Part shown: positions 1 through 6,461 of the stretch, piece by piece
Position numbering within the stretch: the first letter of the stretch is position 1
Layout: each line of letters starts with the position of its first letter
NCBI GenBank assembly: GCA_027295975.1
Contig: JAPUJX010000329.1
Location: forward strand, 1-7,948
DNA length: 7,948 nucleotides
Source of the DNA: Gammaproteobacteria bacterium
Lineage (GTDB): Bacteria > Pseudomonadota > Gammaproteobacteria > Pseudomonadales > Azotimanducaceae
Direction of reading: 5' to 3'
Notes under the pieces: generated by a model
What the model was told of the DNA's origin: nothing
Database searches by the model: none
The model's input: only the letters and a program-made list of their open reading frames with translations
Made by a program: the position numbers and the translations under genes

Positions 1-3000
1 AGCACGCCAAAAGCCAGGGAAACCGCCATGGGAACCAGGAATTGAGCTTGTACACTGCGGTTGAACATGAGGGGAGCCAAACCGACGAAGGTCGTCAAAG
101 ACGTCAGAATGATTGGCCGACAACGGGATACCGCGGCGTCGAGCACCGCATCGCGAATGGATTGTCCCGCTTCTCTGCGGGCGTTGACATTATGTATCAG
201 CACGAGGCTCGAGTTGACTACAACACCCGAAGCCGCAATGAACCCCATCACGGACATCATCGCAAGCCCTGAAACCAGGCCAAGACCTTGCATGAGGATA
301 TGCCCCCAGATTGCCCCGACCAGGGCAAAGGGTATGACGCTCATGATGATAAAAGGTTGGGTGTAAGACTTGAGCGGTATCGCGAGCAACCCAAAAATAA
401 TGAAAAGCGCAATTCCAAACAGAGGGATCAGGCTGGCGACCGCTTCACCCTGTTCGCGTTGTTGGCCTTCGAGACTGTATGCCACGCGCGGATATTCACG
501 CATGATCTCCTCTAAAGCTCCGCCACCAAGATCTGCGATGACTTCATTTGCGGTAATTTGTGAGCGATCCACGTCTGCTATGACGTTCACCACCCGCCGC
601 CGATCCGAACGTTTGATGGAAGAAAAACCGCTCCCCAGATCGGCTTGTGCAACGGTGACAAACGGCACTTCCGATCCGTCCGGTGTACGAATGCGCATGC
701 CACGCAGCGAACTGAGGGATTTGCGTTCCCGTTCGGTGTAGCGAACCATGACCCTCACGTCGTCGCGGCCACGTTGAATACGTTGTGCCTCCTCGCCGTA
801 GAACGCTTGACGTACCTGTCTTGCCAACATGCCCAACGAAAGGCCCAGCGCTTCACCCGACGGCAGGATGCGTAATTTCAGCTCCTGTTTGCCGCTTCGA
901 AACGAATCGGTTATGTCGATGACTCCAGGATACTCAGCCAACTTCTCCCTCAATCTCGCCGCGACGTCGCGCAGATCGTCAATGTTTTCGCCTTTGAGTT
1001 GTATATCGATCGCGTTGCCTACGGTAAACAGAGACGTCTGGAATTTCAGTTCAACCGCGTCGGCAATAGGACCTGCCATTTCGCGCCAGATATTACCTAC
1101 ATCACGTGTTTCGACATCCCTGGTTTCCGAAGGCGTGAGTTGCATCGTCACCTCGCCCAGATGTCCACCGGATGCGGCGACTTCATTTGATGGGGGCCCG
1201 TTCCCGGAAGAACTGCTGGGATGATTGCCAACCGCTCCGAGGATATGTGTTACCGGTGGAGCGTGTGGACTGTCAGCAGCGAGTTGATCCGCGACCTGTC
1301 TCGCCGTTCTCTCCAGATACGCCACAGCCTCATTGGTGATTGACGGCGAAGTACCGAGGGGCATGGTCAGTTGGGCAATGACCTGATCGGACGCCAGCGG
1401 CGGGAAGAAGGAAAACGGCAACCGGCCGCTCCCCAGGATACCGATGCTGGAAAGTAGTGCCACAAGCGCTAACGAGATCGTAATGTAGCGATATGCGATG
1501 GCTTTGGTAACAAGATCACGAAAGTTGGTGTTGATGAGATGTTCAAGGCGATGGGCAAATCGCGATTGAAAATCAATGATGCGCCGGGCCACCGGGTTTG
1601 CACCGCCAGCCAGGTGGAGCGCAAAAAACGCGGAGACTGTGGCGATACATAAGGCGATGTAGCTGCGAACATCCCAGGCCAGTTCGAGCAGAACAATGCC
1701 CCCGATCGGAATCAACAACATCCCAATCTCTGCAGATGGAGAGCTAACGCTGCGGTGCCCGAGGTGAGCCGGTAACACCAACTGTGACTCGATCAGCGAG
1801 AAAGCGAGACAACACATTACGATGATGGCGATGACGCTGAAAATCTGTCCCATCATTCCGGGACCCAACAGAAAGGGCATAAATGCCGCCACGGTTGTCA
1901 GCACGCCAAAAATAACCGGTACGGAAACCTGCTGAGTTCCTTTAATGGCTCCAGCAAGCAGCGAATGTTCCCTCTGTTGAGTTGAATAAACATTCTCACC
2001 CACAACAATCGCATCATCCACCAGAATGCCCAGTACCAGGATAAATCCAAACAGTGAGATACCGTCTATCGACATCCCCATGGTCGATGCCAGAAACAGC
2101 GCACCGAGAAAAGCAACAGGCACACCAGCGCTGACCCAGAACGCCAGTCGCGGCCTCAGGAACAGGGCCAGCAACACGAGCACCATCAGGAAACCCTGAC
2201 GCGCACTGGTGAGCAAGGTATCCAGACGGTCACGCAACAATTTGGAATTGTCGTTCCAGACAGTCAGCTCGACACCTTCCGGCAGACGGCTCTGGGCAGT
2301 TTCCAGATACCCGAACACAGCTTCGGTAATATCGAGAATGTCCTGACTACCCACCCGGGACACTCGAACGATAGCGGCCGGTTTGCCGTCAAAACGCAGC
2401 ATCTGATCCGTATCGGCGAATCCATCCACCACCCTTGCCACGTCTTTGAGGTATAAACGCGTCCCATCGGCTTGAGTCCTGACCACCAGTTTTTCGAATT
2501 CATCGCCCCGGTACGCCTGGCCTTTGGTACGCAACAGGATTTCGCCAGCCGGCGTTTTGATGGAGCCGCCGGGTAAATCGAGGGATCCGGCGCGGACGGC
2601 TTGTGCGACCTGACTGAAAGTCAAACCGTTACGGCGCAGGGATGCTTCCGACACTTCGATCGACACCTCATAGGGACGGGTATTCGATAACGACACCTGG
2701 GTAACGCCGGGCAACGCCGCCATGTCATCTCGAACCCGTTGACCGATAACCTTGAGGGTTCGCTCGTCAGTGGGTCCCGTTATCGCAATATCAATGACGG
2801 ATCGTTGCCGGGTCATCAGGGTGACGATGGGTTTCTCCGTTTCTTCAGGGAACGTATCGATGGCATCAACCCGGTTTTTTACGTCATCGAGCGCCCTCGA
2901 TATATCAGCGTCGTCAAACAATTCCACCTGAACGGAACAAACTCCCTCGTTGGCGGTGGAACGGATTTCTTTGAGGCCTTCGATCCCTTCGAGCTCTTCT

Positions 3001-3206
3001 TCGATACGAATGCATACGCCTTGCTCAACTTCCTCAGGGGCGGCTCCCAGATAGGGCACCGTCACGGTTATCACGTTGACATCGATGTCCGGAAACGATT
3101 TCTGCGGCATCCCCGGCAGGGCGGCGAGACCAGCGAGCACGATCAGACCCATCAGCAGATTCGCAGCGATGTGGTTGTTCGCAAACCAGTTGATCACTCC
3201 CTTCAT
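1..3206 (-). CDS. RND-family multidrug efflux pump, inner-membrane permease (AcrB/HAE1-like), C-terminus cut by window edge
   Basis: Proton-driven trimeric inner-membrane transporter that would export drugs or other amphiphiles through a periplasmic adaptor and an outer-membrane channel. The frame is open for 1068 codons from ATG 3206 to the left edge. It starts MKGVINWFANNHIAANLL (TM1 about residues 12-32), followed by the porter domain with FPDIDVNVITV and P-Y-L-G-A-A-P-E-E-V-E. TM2-TM4 follow, with the TM4 proton-relay pair in GILVDDAIVVGENV (D397, D398). A second periplasmic half begins near residue 600 (LPFSFFPPLASDQVIAQ) and TM8-TM12 close the protein. The last visible residues, FLVPMAVSLAFGVL, are the TM12 signature, so only about 30-50 residues are missing. 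The start codon overlaps the adaptor stop by one base (TAATG), with a Shine-Dalgarno GGAGGT at 3216-3221 inside the adaptor gene. Oddities: the TM10 Lys of AcrB (K940) is Asn here (N998, context GVVVNSSLVL), and a Ser/Gly/Pro-rich insert lies at about residues 660-685. The substrate cannot be told from sequence. Confidence 0.95.
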   Translation of the reverse strand, partial: MKGVINWFANNHIAANLLMGLIVLAGLAALPGMPQKSFPDIDVNVITVTVPYLGAAPEEVEQGVCIRIEEELEGIEGLKEIRSTANEGVCSVQVELFDDADISRALDDVKNRVDAIDTFPEETEKPIVTLMTRQRSVIDIAITGPTDERTLKVIGQRVRDDMAALPGVTQVSLSNTRPYEVSIEVSEASLRRNGLTFSQVAQAVRAGSLDLPGGSIKTPAGEILLRTKGQAYRGDEFEKLVVRTQADGTRLYLKDVARVVDGFADTDQMLRFDGKPAAIVRVSRVGSQDILDITEAVFGYLETAQSRLPEGVELTVWNDNSKLLRDRLDTLLTSARQGFLMVLVLLALFLRPRLAFWVSAGVPVAFLGALFLASTMGMSIDGISLFGFILVLGILVDDAIVVGENVYSTQQREHSLLAGAIKGTQQVSVPVIFGVLTTVAAFMPFLLGPGMMGQIFSVIAIIVMCCLAFSLIESQLVLPAHLGHRSVSSPSAEIGMLLIPIGGIVLLELAWDVRSYIALCIATVSAFFALHLAGGANPVARRIIDFQSRFAHRLEHLINTNFRDLVTKAIAYRYITISLALVALLSSIGILGSGRLPFSFFPPLASDQVIAQLTMPLGTSPSITNEAVAYLERTARQVADQLAADSPHAPPVTHILGAVGNHPSSSSGNGPPSNEVAASGGHLGEVTMQLTPSETRDVETRDVGNIWREMAGPIADAVELKFQTSLFTVGNAIDIQLKGENIDDLRDVAARLREKLAEYPGVIDITDSFRSGKQELKLRILPSGEALGLSLGMLARQVRQAFYGEEAQRIQRGRDDVRVMVRYTERERKSLSSLRGMRIRTPDGSEVPFVTVAQADLGSGFSSIKRSDRRRVVNVIADVDRSQITANEVIADLGGGALEEIMREYPRVAYSLEGQQREQGEAVASLIPLFGIALFIIFGLLAIPLKSYTQPFIIMSVIPFALVGAIWGHILMQGLGLVSGLAMMSVMGFIAASGVVVNSSLVLIHNVNARREAGQSIRDAVLDAAVSRCRPIILTSLTTFVGLAPLMFNRSVQAQFLVPMAVSLAFGV

Positions 3207-4369
3207 TACCGGGCAACCTCCGACGAGGTAACACTTTGCAAACGCACGGCCATGCCATCAAGTGCGTTCTCGAGCGCGGAGATGCAGACCCGATCGCCCC
3301 TCTTCAAACCTCCCTGAACATAAACCTGATCCGCTTCGATTCTCAGAACATCGACGTTGCGGAAGCGCAATCGGTTACCGGAATCGATGACAAAAACACG
3401 ATTTTCACCACGCATTGCCGACCGCGGCAACACGACGACGTCATCAACCTGCCTGCCATGAATTTCCGCCTCGACGAATAAACCAACCGAAAACGGCGGT
3501 CGGCCATTGTGCTGAGCGTAGGGTAAAACAACCTGCGCGATGACGTTGATCATGCGCGTGCGCGGATCCAATTCCCCCTCGGTACGAACCACCTCCCCCT
3601 CCCACTCGTGGTCACCGCCCGCAAAACGCGCGCGCAGAGTCACTTTTACCCGTTCGGTAACGTCGCCATTTCCGGCGCCGAGAGACAATTCCAGATAAGC
3701 CAGTTCCTCATCGTGTATGGGCAATCTCACTTCGGCAATATCCGTGGCATAAATTGTTGCGACGGTAGTACCGCGATTGACAAATTGACCAACATCAACG
3801 CGCTCCTTGCGTACCCGGCCATCATAGGGAGCCATCATCCGGGTACGCACCAGATCCCTTTCCGCACGTGCCAGTATTGCCTGGGCTTCGCGGAGCGTCG
3901 CTTCTGCAATGCTTCGTCGATTCAACGCATCATCGCGTTGGGATGCGCTGGTTGACTGCTTCTGGGCCAGATCGAGTTGTCGTATATGAGCGGTTCGCGC
4001 GTTGGCGAGATCACTTTGAGATCGGGTGAGACCGGCTTTGGCCTGTTCCAGCGCTACCTCATAATCCAGCGGGTCGATCCTGATGAGTTCGTCGCCTGAG
4101 GAAAAAAAACCACCGGAAACCATGGCCGGCGATATCGCGACAATGCGCCCTGATACTTCCGGAACAAGTTCACTTTCAGTTCGTGGCACAACCGTACCGT
4201 GGGTAATGGTATTGAGCCGTACCCTTTCGGGAGACACATCGAGAACCCGTACGAGCGGTGGGAGCGATCGCGGAGCGCGTGCTTCAATTGTCGGTCCCGT
4301 CAGGATCAGGATCGCCGCAAGGCCGAATCCGCCAAGTACGATCAAACAGGGCAATAACAATTGTTTCAC
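3206..4369 (-). CDS. Periplasmic adaptor (membrane fusion) protein of the RND efflux system, HlyD/AcrA family
   Basis: Bridges the RND pump to an outer-membrane channel in the periplasm. The 387-residue product is of normal family length. Residues about 5-24 form a hydrophobic N-terminal anchor. Cys8 lies in LLPCL, which does not fit a lipobox well, so a membrane anchor is likelier than a lipoprotein. The lipoyl/barrel-sandwich halves are at about 65-100 (ELVPEVSGRIVAIS, then GDELIRIDPLDYE) and 173-210 (MMAPYDGRVRKERVDVGQFV). They flank one short alpha-helical hairpin (about 101-172, rich in A, Q, R and E). A beta-barrel domain (about 211-295) and membrane-proximal domain (about 296-385, VVVLPRSAMR...VFVID) follow. 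The start is GTG at 4369, chosen because GGGAGGG lies 7 nt upstream (4377-4383) and the frame runs straight into the anchor. It begins 4 nt after the regulator stop and ends overlapping the pump start, so the three genes are translationally tight. Confidence 0.93.
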   Translation of the reverse strand: MKQLLLPCLIVLGGFGLAAILILTGPTIEARAPRSLPPLVRVLDVSPERVRLNTITHGTVVPRTESELVPEVSGRIVAISPAMVSGGFFSSGDELIRIDPLDYEVALEQAKAGLTRSQSDLANARTAHIRQLDLAQKQSTSASQRDDALNRRSIAEATLREAQAILARAERDLVRTRMMAPYDGRVRKERVDVGQFVNRGTTVATIYATDIAEVRLPIHDEELAYLELSLGAGNGDVTERVKVTLRARFAGGDHEWEGEVVRTEGELDPRTRMINVIAQVVLPYAQHNGRPPFSVGLFVEAEIHGRQVDDVVVLPRSAMRGENRVFVIDSGNRLRFRNVDVLRIEADQVYVQGGLKRGDRVCISALENALDGMAVRLQSVTSSEVAR

Positions 4370-4373
4370 TTAC

Positions 4374-5015
4374 TTACCCTCCCGCAACTTCTCGTTGTCC
4401 CTGTTCAAAACCCGCCACCGCAAACGACTGGAGCCTTTCGATACCTTGTTGCCTCGTATCAGCAGACTCCTTCATCCCAAGGGGCCCGCCGAAACTGAGA
4501 ACCTGGATCATCCCGCCGATCATGAAATGAAACCGCCAACGAAGCTCCGTTTCGTCCAACCCAGGGAGCGCCCTGGCAAGGGCACTCGAATACCGCCCGG
4601 CCACTACCCCGAACTCACCCTCCAGCAGGGGTTTGGTAATCGACTCCGGCTCACCGTAAATCCGCCCGACCAATTTAGTCACCGGAGCCGACATACCGCC
4701 TTCCGTGAGAGGTTTGAAAAACGCTGCCAGAATCGCCGCAACCGTCAGCACCCTCGAGCTTCTCTCCAATTCATCCAGGGCCTGCAGGCGAGCCTCGTTG
4801 ATCGGATTCACCCGCCGATGGATGGCCGCCTGGAACAGGGCTTCCTTGGAACCAAAATGGTAGTGGGTGGCTGCGAGGTTGACCTCGGCCAGCCCGGCAA
4901 TGGCCCGCAACGAAGTCGCAGCGAAACCCCTTTCGACAAACAGACTTTCCGCCGCGTCGAGGATCTTCAGTTGCGTGGTGGTGGAATTCTGACGGATGCT
5001 GGAAGAAGCATTCAT
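4374..5015 (-). CDS. TetR/AcrR-family transcriptional repressor, first gene of the efflux operon
   Basis: DNA-binding repressor expected to bind as a dimer and to release DNA when its C-terminal pocket binds a ligand. The 213-residue product is typical in length. The N-terminal TetR domain is clear: ILDAAESLFVERGFAATSLR at about residues 18-37, then the helix-turn-helix A-I-A-G-L-A-E-V-N-L-A-A-T-H-Y-H-F-G-S-K-E-A-L-F (about 38-61). The C-terminal half is all-helical, with LRWRFHFMIGGMIQVLSFG near 158-176, typical of the variable ligand-binding region in a TetR subgroup. ATG 5015 is the only reasonable start, because an in-frame TGA lies three codons upstream. There is no clear Shine-Dalgarno, and the predicted transcript start gives a leader of only about 23 nt, most of it operator. 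The stop is 4 nt before the adaptor start. Position at the head of the operon and the palindrome just upstream argue for autoregulation. Confidence 0.93.
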   Translation of the reverse strand: MNASSSIRQNSTTTQLKILDAAESLFVERGFAATSLRAIAGLAEVNLAATHYHFGSKEALFQAAIHRRVNPINEARLQALDELERSSRVLTVAAILAAFFKPLTEGGMSAPVTKLVGRIYGEPESITKPLLEGEFGVVAGRYSSALARALPGLDETELRWRFHFMIGGMIQVLSFGGPLGMKESADTRQQGIERLQSFAVAGFEQGQREVAGG

Positions 5016-5023
5016 AATATTCG

Positions 5024-5041
5024 TTCAAACGACCGTTTGAA
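5024..5041. promoter_or_regulatory. Probable TetR operator (perfect 8-bp inverted repeat, 2-nt centre)
   Basis: TTCAAACGACCGTTTGAA is a perfect inverted repeat except for its central AC. It sits 8 nt upstream of the repressor start codon and covers the predicted transcription start of the efflux operon. The CAAAC-N4-GTTTG core is a common TetR-family half-site arrangement and resembles the box described for the TetR-type regulator PsrA. Binding here would block RNA polymerase directly. The assignment to the adjacent repressor is inferred from position and symmetry. Confidence 0.75.
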
Positions 5042-5044
5042 TCG

Positions 5045-5073
5045 ATGTTACCACCGCCCCGATTTCGATTCAA
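5045..5073 (-). promoter_or_regulatory. Predicted sigma-70 promoter of the efflux operon
   Basis: Read on the minus strand: a -35 box TTGAAT at 5073-5068, exactly 17 nt of spacer, and a -10 box TAACAT at 5050-5045. Each box matches consensus at 4 of 6 positions, and the spacing is ideal. The predicted start point, about 7 nt further at about 5038, lies inside the operator-like palindrome. The leader to the regulator ATG would be about 23 nt. The promoter is supported by spacing and position only. Confidence 0.55.
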
Positions 5074-5258
5074 TGTCCAGGTCAGCAACGCCTGCCCTCA
5101 GATGGCGGGCCGGTGGATCGCTCCCTGCATCACTCCCAGCAAGGTGGAACACCCGTATTTCCGCTGCCAGACTCGCCCGCTCAAATGAACGACACCCTAC
5201 CTCGGCTTCTTGGAGATCGGTTAAGATCTTGTGCGCACACCCACTCAGGAGGAGAGAC

Positions 5259-5555
5259 ATGGCCGGCTATTTGATCGCCAACTACAGAATTACCAATCCA
5301 GAGGGATACCAGGCCTACATTGCCGCCGTCGGTCCGACGATCCTCAACCACGGCGGAGAGATACTGGTCGCGGGCGAAGGGAGCGAACCCGTCGAAGGAG
5401 AGCCGGGGCCGGTAACGGTTGTATTGAAGTTTCCGTCGAAAGATGCATTACGCGCCTGGTATGACTCGCCGGAATACCTGGAGATTATCCATCTTCGCAC
5501 CGACAACACCGAGGGAACCCTCGTGTTTGCCGATGAGTTTGTAATGCCTGCCTGA
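5259..5555 (+). CDS. DUF1330 family protein (small dimeric alpha+beta-barrel type)
   Basis: 98-residue soluble protein, normal length for the DUF1330 family, whose members adopt a ferredoxin-like dimeric alpha+beta barrel. Their biochemical role is not established. Family hallmarks visible: the N-terminal strand GYLIANYRITNPEGYQAY, the central H-G-G-E-I-L-V-A-G-E segment (residues 31-40), and the K-F-P-S-K-D-A-L-R-A-W-Y-D-S-P-E-Y block (about 57-73) that precedes the last strand. Start ATG 5259 is fixed by a strong AGGAGG at 5247-5252, 6 nt upstream. The same frame stays open far upstream, antisense to the regulator and adaptor, but that part is not coding. The gene is divergent from the efflux operon. 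The 185 bases between the operon promoter and this gene contain no other gene and no convincing promoter boxes. It is followed at 58 nt by the glutaredoxin-DinB gene on the same strand, so co-transcription is possible. It ends with TGA, showing that TGA works as a stop here. Confidence 0.88.
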   Translation: MAGYLIANYRITNPEGYQAYIAAVGPTILNHGGEILVAGEGSEPVEGEPGPVTVVLKFPSKDALRAWYDSPEYLEIIHLRTDNTEGTLVFADEFVMPA

Positions 5556-5613
5556 ATAGCCGGCGAGGCGAAGTGACAAAAATGTTTTCCGCGGATAATC
5601 ACCGGCAAATAAC

Positions 5614-6369
5614 ATGACCGAAACCGTAAAGTTGTTCTGGCAGCCCGGCTGAACGAGCTGCCTGCGAACCAGGGAGTTCCTGTCGACCCGTGAGGTCGAA
5701 TTCGAGTCAATCAACGTAGCAGCGGATGCCGACGGACGAGCGGAACTCATCGCGCTCGGTGCCCGGGGTGTGCCGGTGATATCCCGCGCAGACGCGTTCA
5801 TCTACTCCCAGGATTTGAACGAAGTTGCGCGCTTCGTTGGACTCGTTGAGCACTTCACACCAGCGCTGGAACCCGGCGAACTCATCGCGCGGATAAAACA
5901 GGTGCTCCCCATCGGGGTGGAATCGTTGCAGCAGATACCGGCCGAACGACTACGCGACAAGCTGCCCGGCCGAGACCGAAGTTACCTCGATCTCGGTAAT
6001 CACATCGTTGCGATCCCGGGTGGTTGTCTGGCAGTCACGAAGGGTCGGGCGTTCACGGGCGAGATCGCGAAGGCGGTCCCCGCGGTGAATTGCAGTCCGG
6101 ACAAGCTCGTAACACTCGCGGCGGATATCACCCGACAACTCGACGATTGGTGGACACGACGGGAAGATCCGCACTGTAGCGAGATGGTGAGTACTTTTTA
6201 TGGAGAGCAGTCGCTCCATTCGGTTATCGAGCGGTGCACCTGGCACATGACCCAACATGTCCGGCAATTGATGATGGTGCTCCAGATACTCGGGTTGAAC
6301 CCCAGGCGGCCGTTGACGTCAGCAGATCTGGCAGGGTTGCCGCTTCCGGCCAAAGTCTGGGATGGATGA
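5614..6369 (+). CDS. Candidate selenoprotein: glutaredoxin-like domain (UxxC) fused to a DinB-like domain; in-frame TGA at codon 13
   Basis: Predicted 251-residue cytoplasmic thiol/selenol redox protein. It starts MTETVKLFWQPG, then TGA (5650-5652), then TSCLRTREFLS. This is the beta1-loop-alpha1 start of a glutaredoxin/thioredoxin fold, with the TGA replacing the first Cys of CxxC (U13-T-S-C16). The same frame continues through VEFESINVAAD and A-R-G-V-P-V-I (cis-Pro region, P54) to the domain end near residue 75. From about residue 90 a DinB-like four-helix domain follows: RSYLDLGNHI, FYGEQSLHSVIERCTWH and MTQHVRQL. H130, H211 and H215 are the likely metal-binding triad. DinB-superfamily enzymes include thiol transferases, which suits a redox partner domain. 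Start ATG 5614 follows an in-frame TAA, but no Shine-Dalgarno is visible. A default annotation would begin at GTG 5770 and lose the redox centre. Alternatives are a nonsense mutation or a sequence error in a Cys codon. The selenocysteine (Sec) biosynthesis genes are not in the window. Confidence 0.82.
5650..5699 (+). promoter_or_regulatory. Candidate bacterial SECIS region (TGA plus downstream stem-loops)
   Basis: Bacterial Sec insertion needs a hairpin shortly after the UGA, bound by SelB, usually with a G among the first two loop bases. Downstream of TGA 5650-5652, CAGG (5670-5673) pairs with CCTG (5679-5682) around loop GAGTT, which starts 21 nt after the TGA with G first. CGA (5665-5667) can pair with TCG (5683-5685) below a 2-nt bulge. 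A second hairpin, TCGACC (5683-5688) with GGTCGA (5694-5699) and loop CGTGA, starts 36 nt after the TGA. An alternative, CCTG (5661-5664) with CAGG (5670-5673), would exclude the first. Which one acts, if any, cannot be decided by eye; stems this short occur by chance. Confidence 0.5.
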
Positions 6370-6418
6370 AAACCATACAAACCGTCACCCTGGGCCGAAC
6401 CGGTCTCGAACCTTCAGA

Positions 6419-6439
6419 CAACCTCACCAGGTGAGGTTG
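6419..6439. repeat. Perfect 21-bp palindrome between convergent genes (possible bidirectional terminator hairpin)
   Basis: Two 10-base arms, CAACCTCACC and GGTGAGGTTG, flank a single central A. It lies in the 92-nt gap between the stop of the glutaredoxin-DinB gene (6369) and the stop of the minus-strand gene (6462). As RNA it would form a stable hairpin, shortened near the tip to leave a loop. Neither strand has a T-run after it, so it is not a classic intrinsic terminator. A transcript-end-stabilising hairpin or a protein-binding site are alternatives. Confidence 0.45.
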
Positions 6440-6461
6440 AAATTGGAAAGCCCCTTCTCGG

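Noticed and set aside
2739..3317. 192-residue plus-strand open frame
   Set aside because: It is antisense to the N-terminal part of the RND pump and adaptor end, with no recognisable domain and no ribosome binding context.
5223..5238. Adjacent short palindromes AAGATCTT and GTGCGCAC before the DUF1330 gene
   Set aside because: Each is only 8 bp and common by chance; no promoter boxes at suitable spacing support an operator.
4083..5258. Plus-strand frame open from about 4083 into the DUF1330 gene
   Set aside because: It runs antisense to the adaptor and repressor genes, has biased Arg/Pro-rich content and no domain. The DUF1330 start at 5259 has an excellent ribosome binding site.
5650..5652. 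TGA read as Trp (alternative genetic code)
   Set aside because: TGA ends both the DUF1330 gene (5553-5555) and the glutaredoxin-DinB gene (6367-6369). The position calls for Cys or Sec, not Trp.
5650..5652. Glutaredoxin-DinB gene as a plain pseudogene
   Set aside because: Not fully excluded, but the rest of the gene is intact, the second redox Cys and DinB His residues are kept, and the TGA lies exactly at the redox Cys position.
6385..6440. tRNA-like stretch on the minus strand (GGTTCGAGACC next to a stem resembling an anticodon arm)
   Set aside because: The T-stem pairs at only two or three of five positions, position 33 is not T, and no D-arm or acceptor stem can be drawn.
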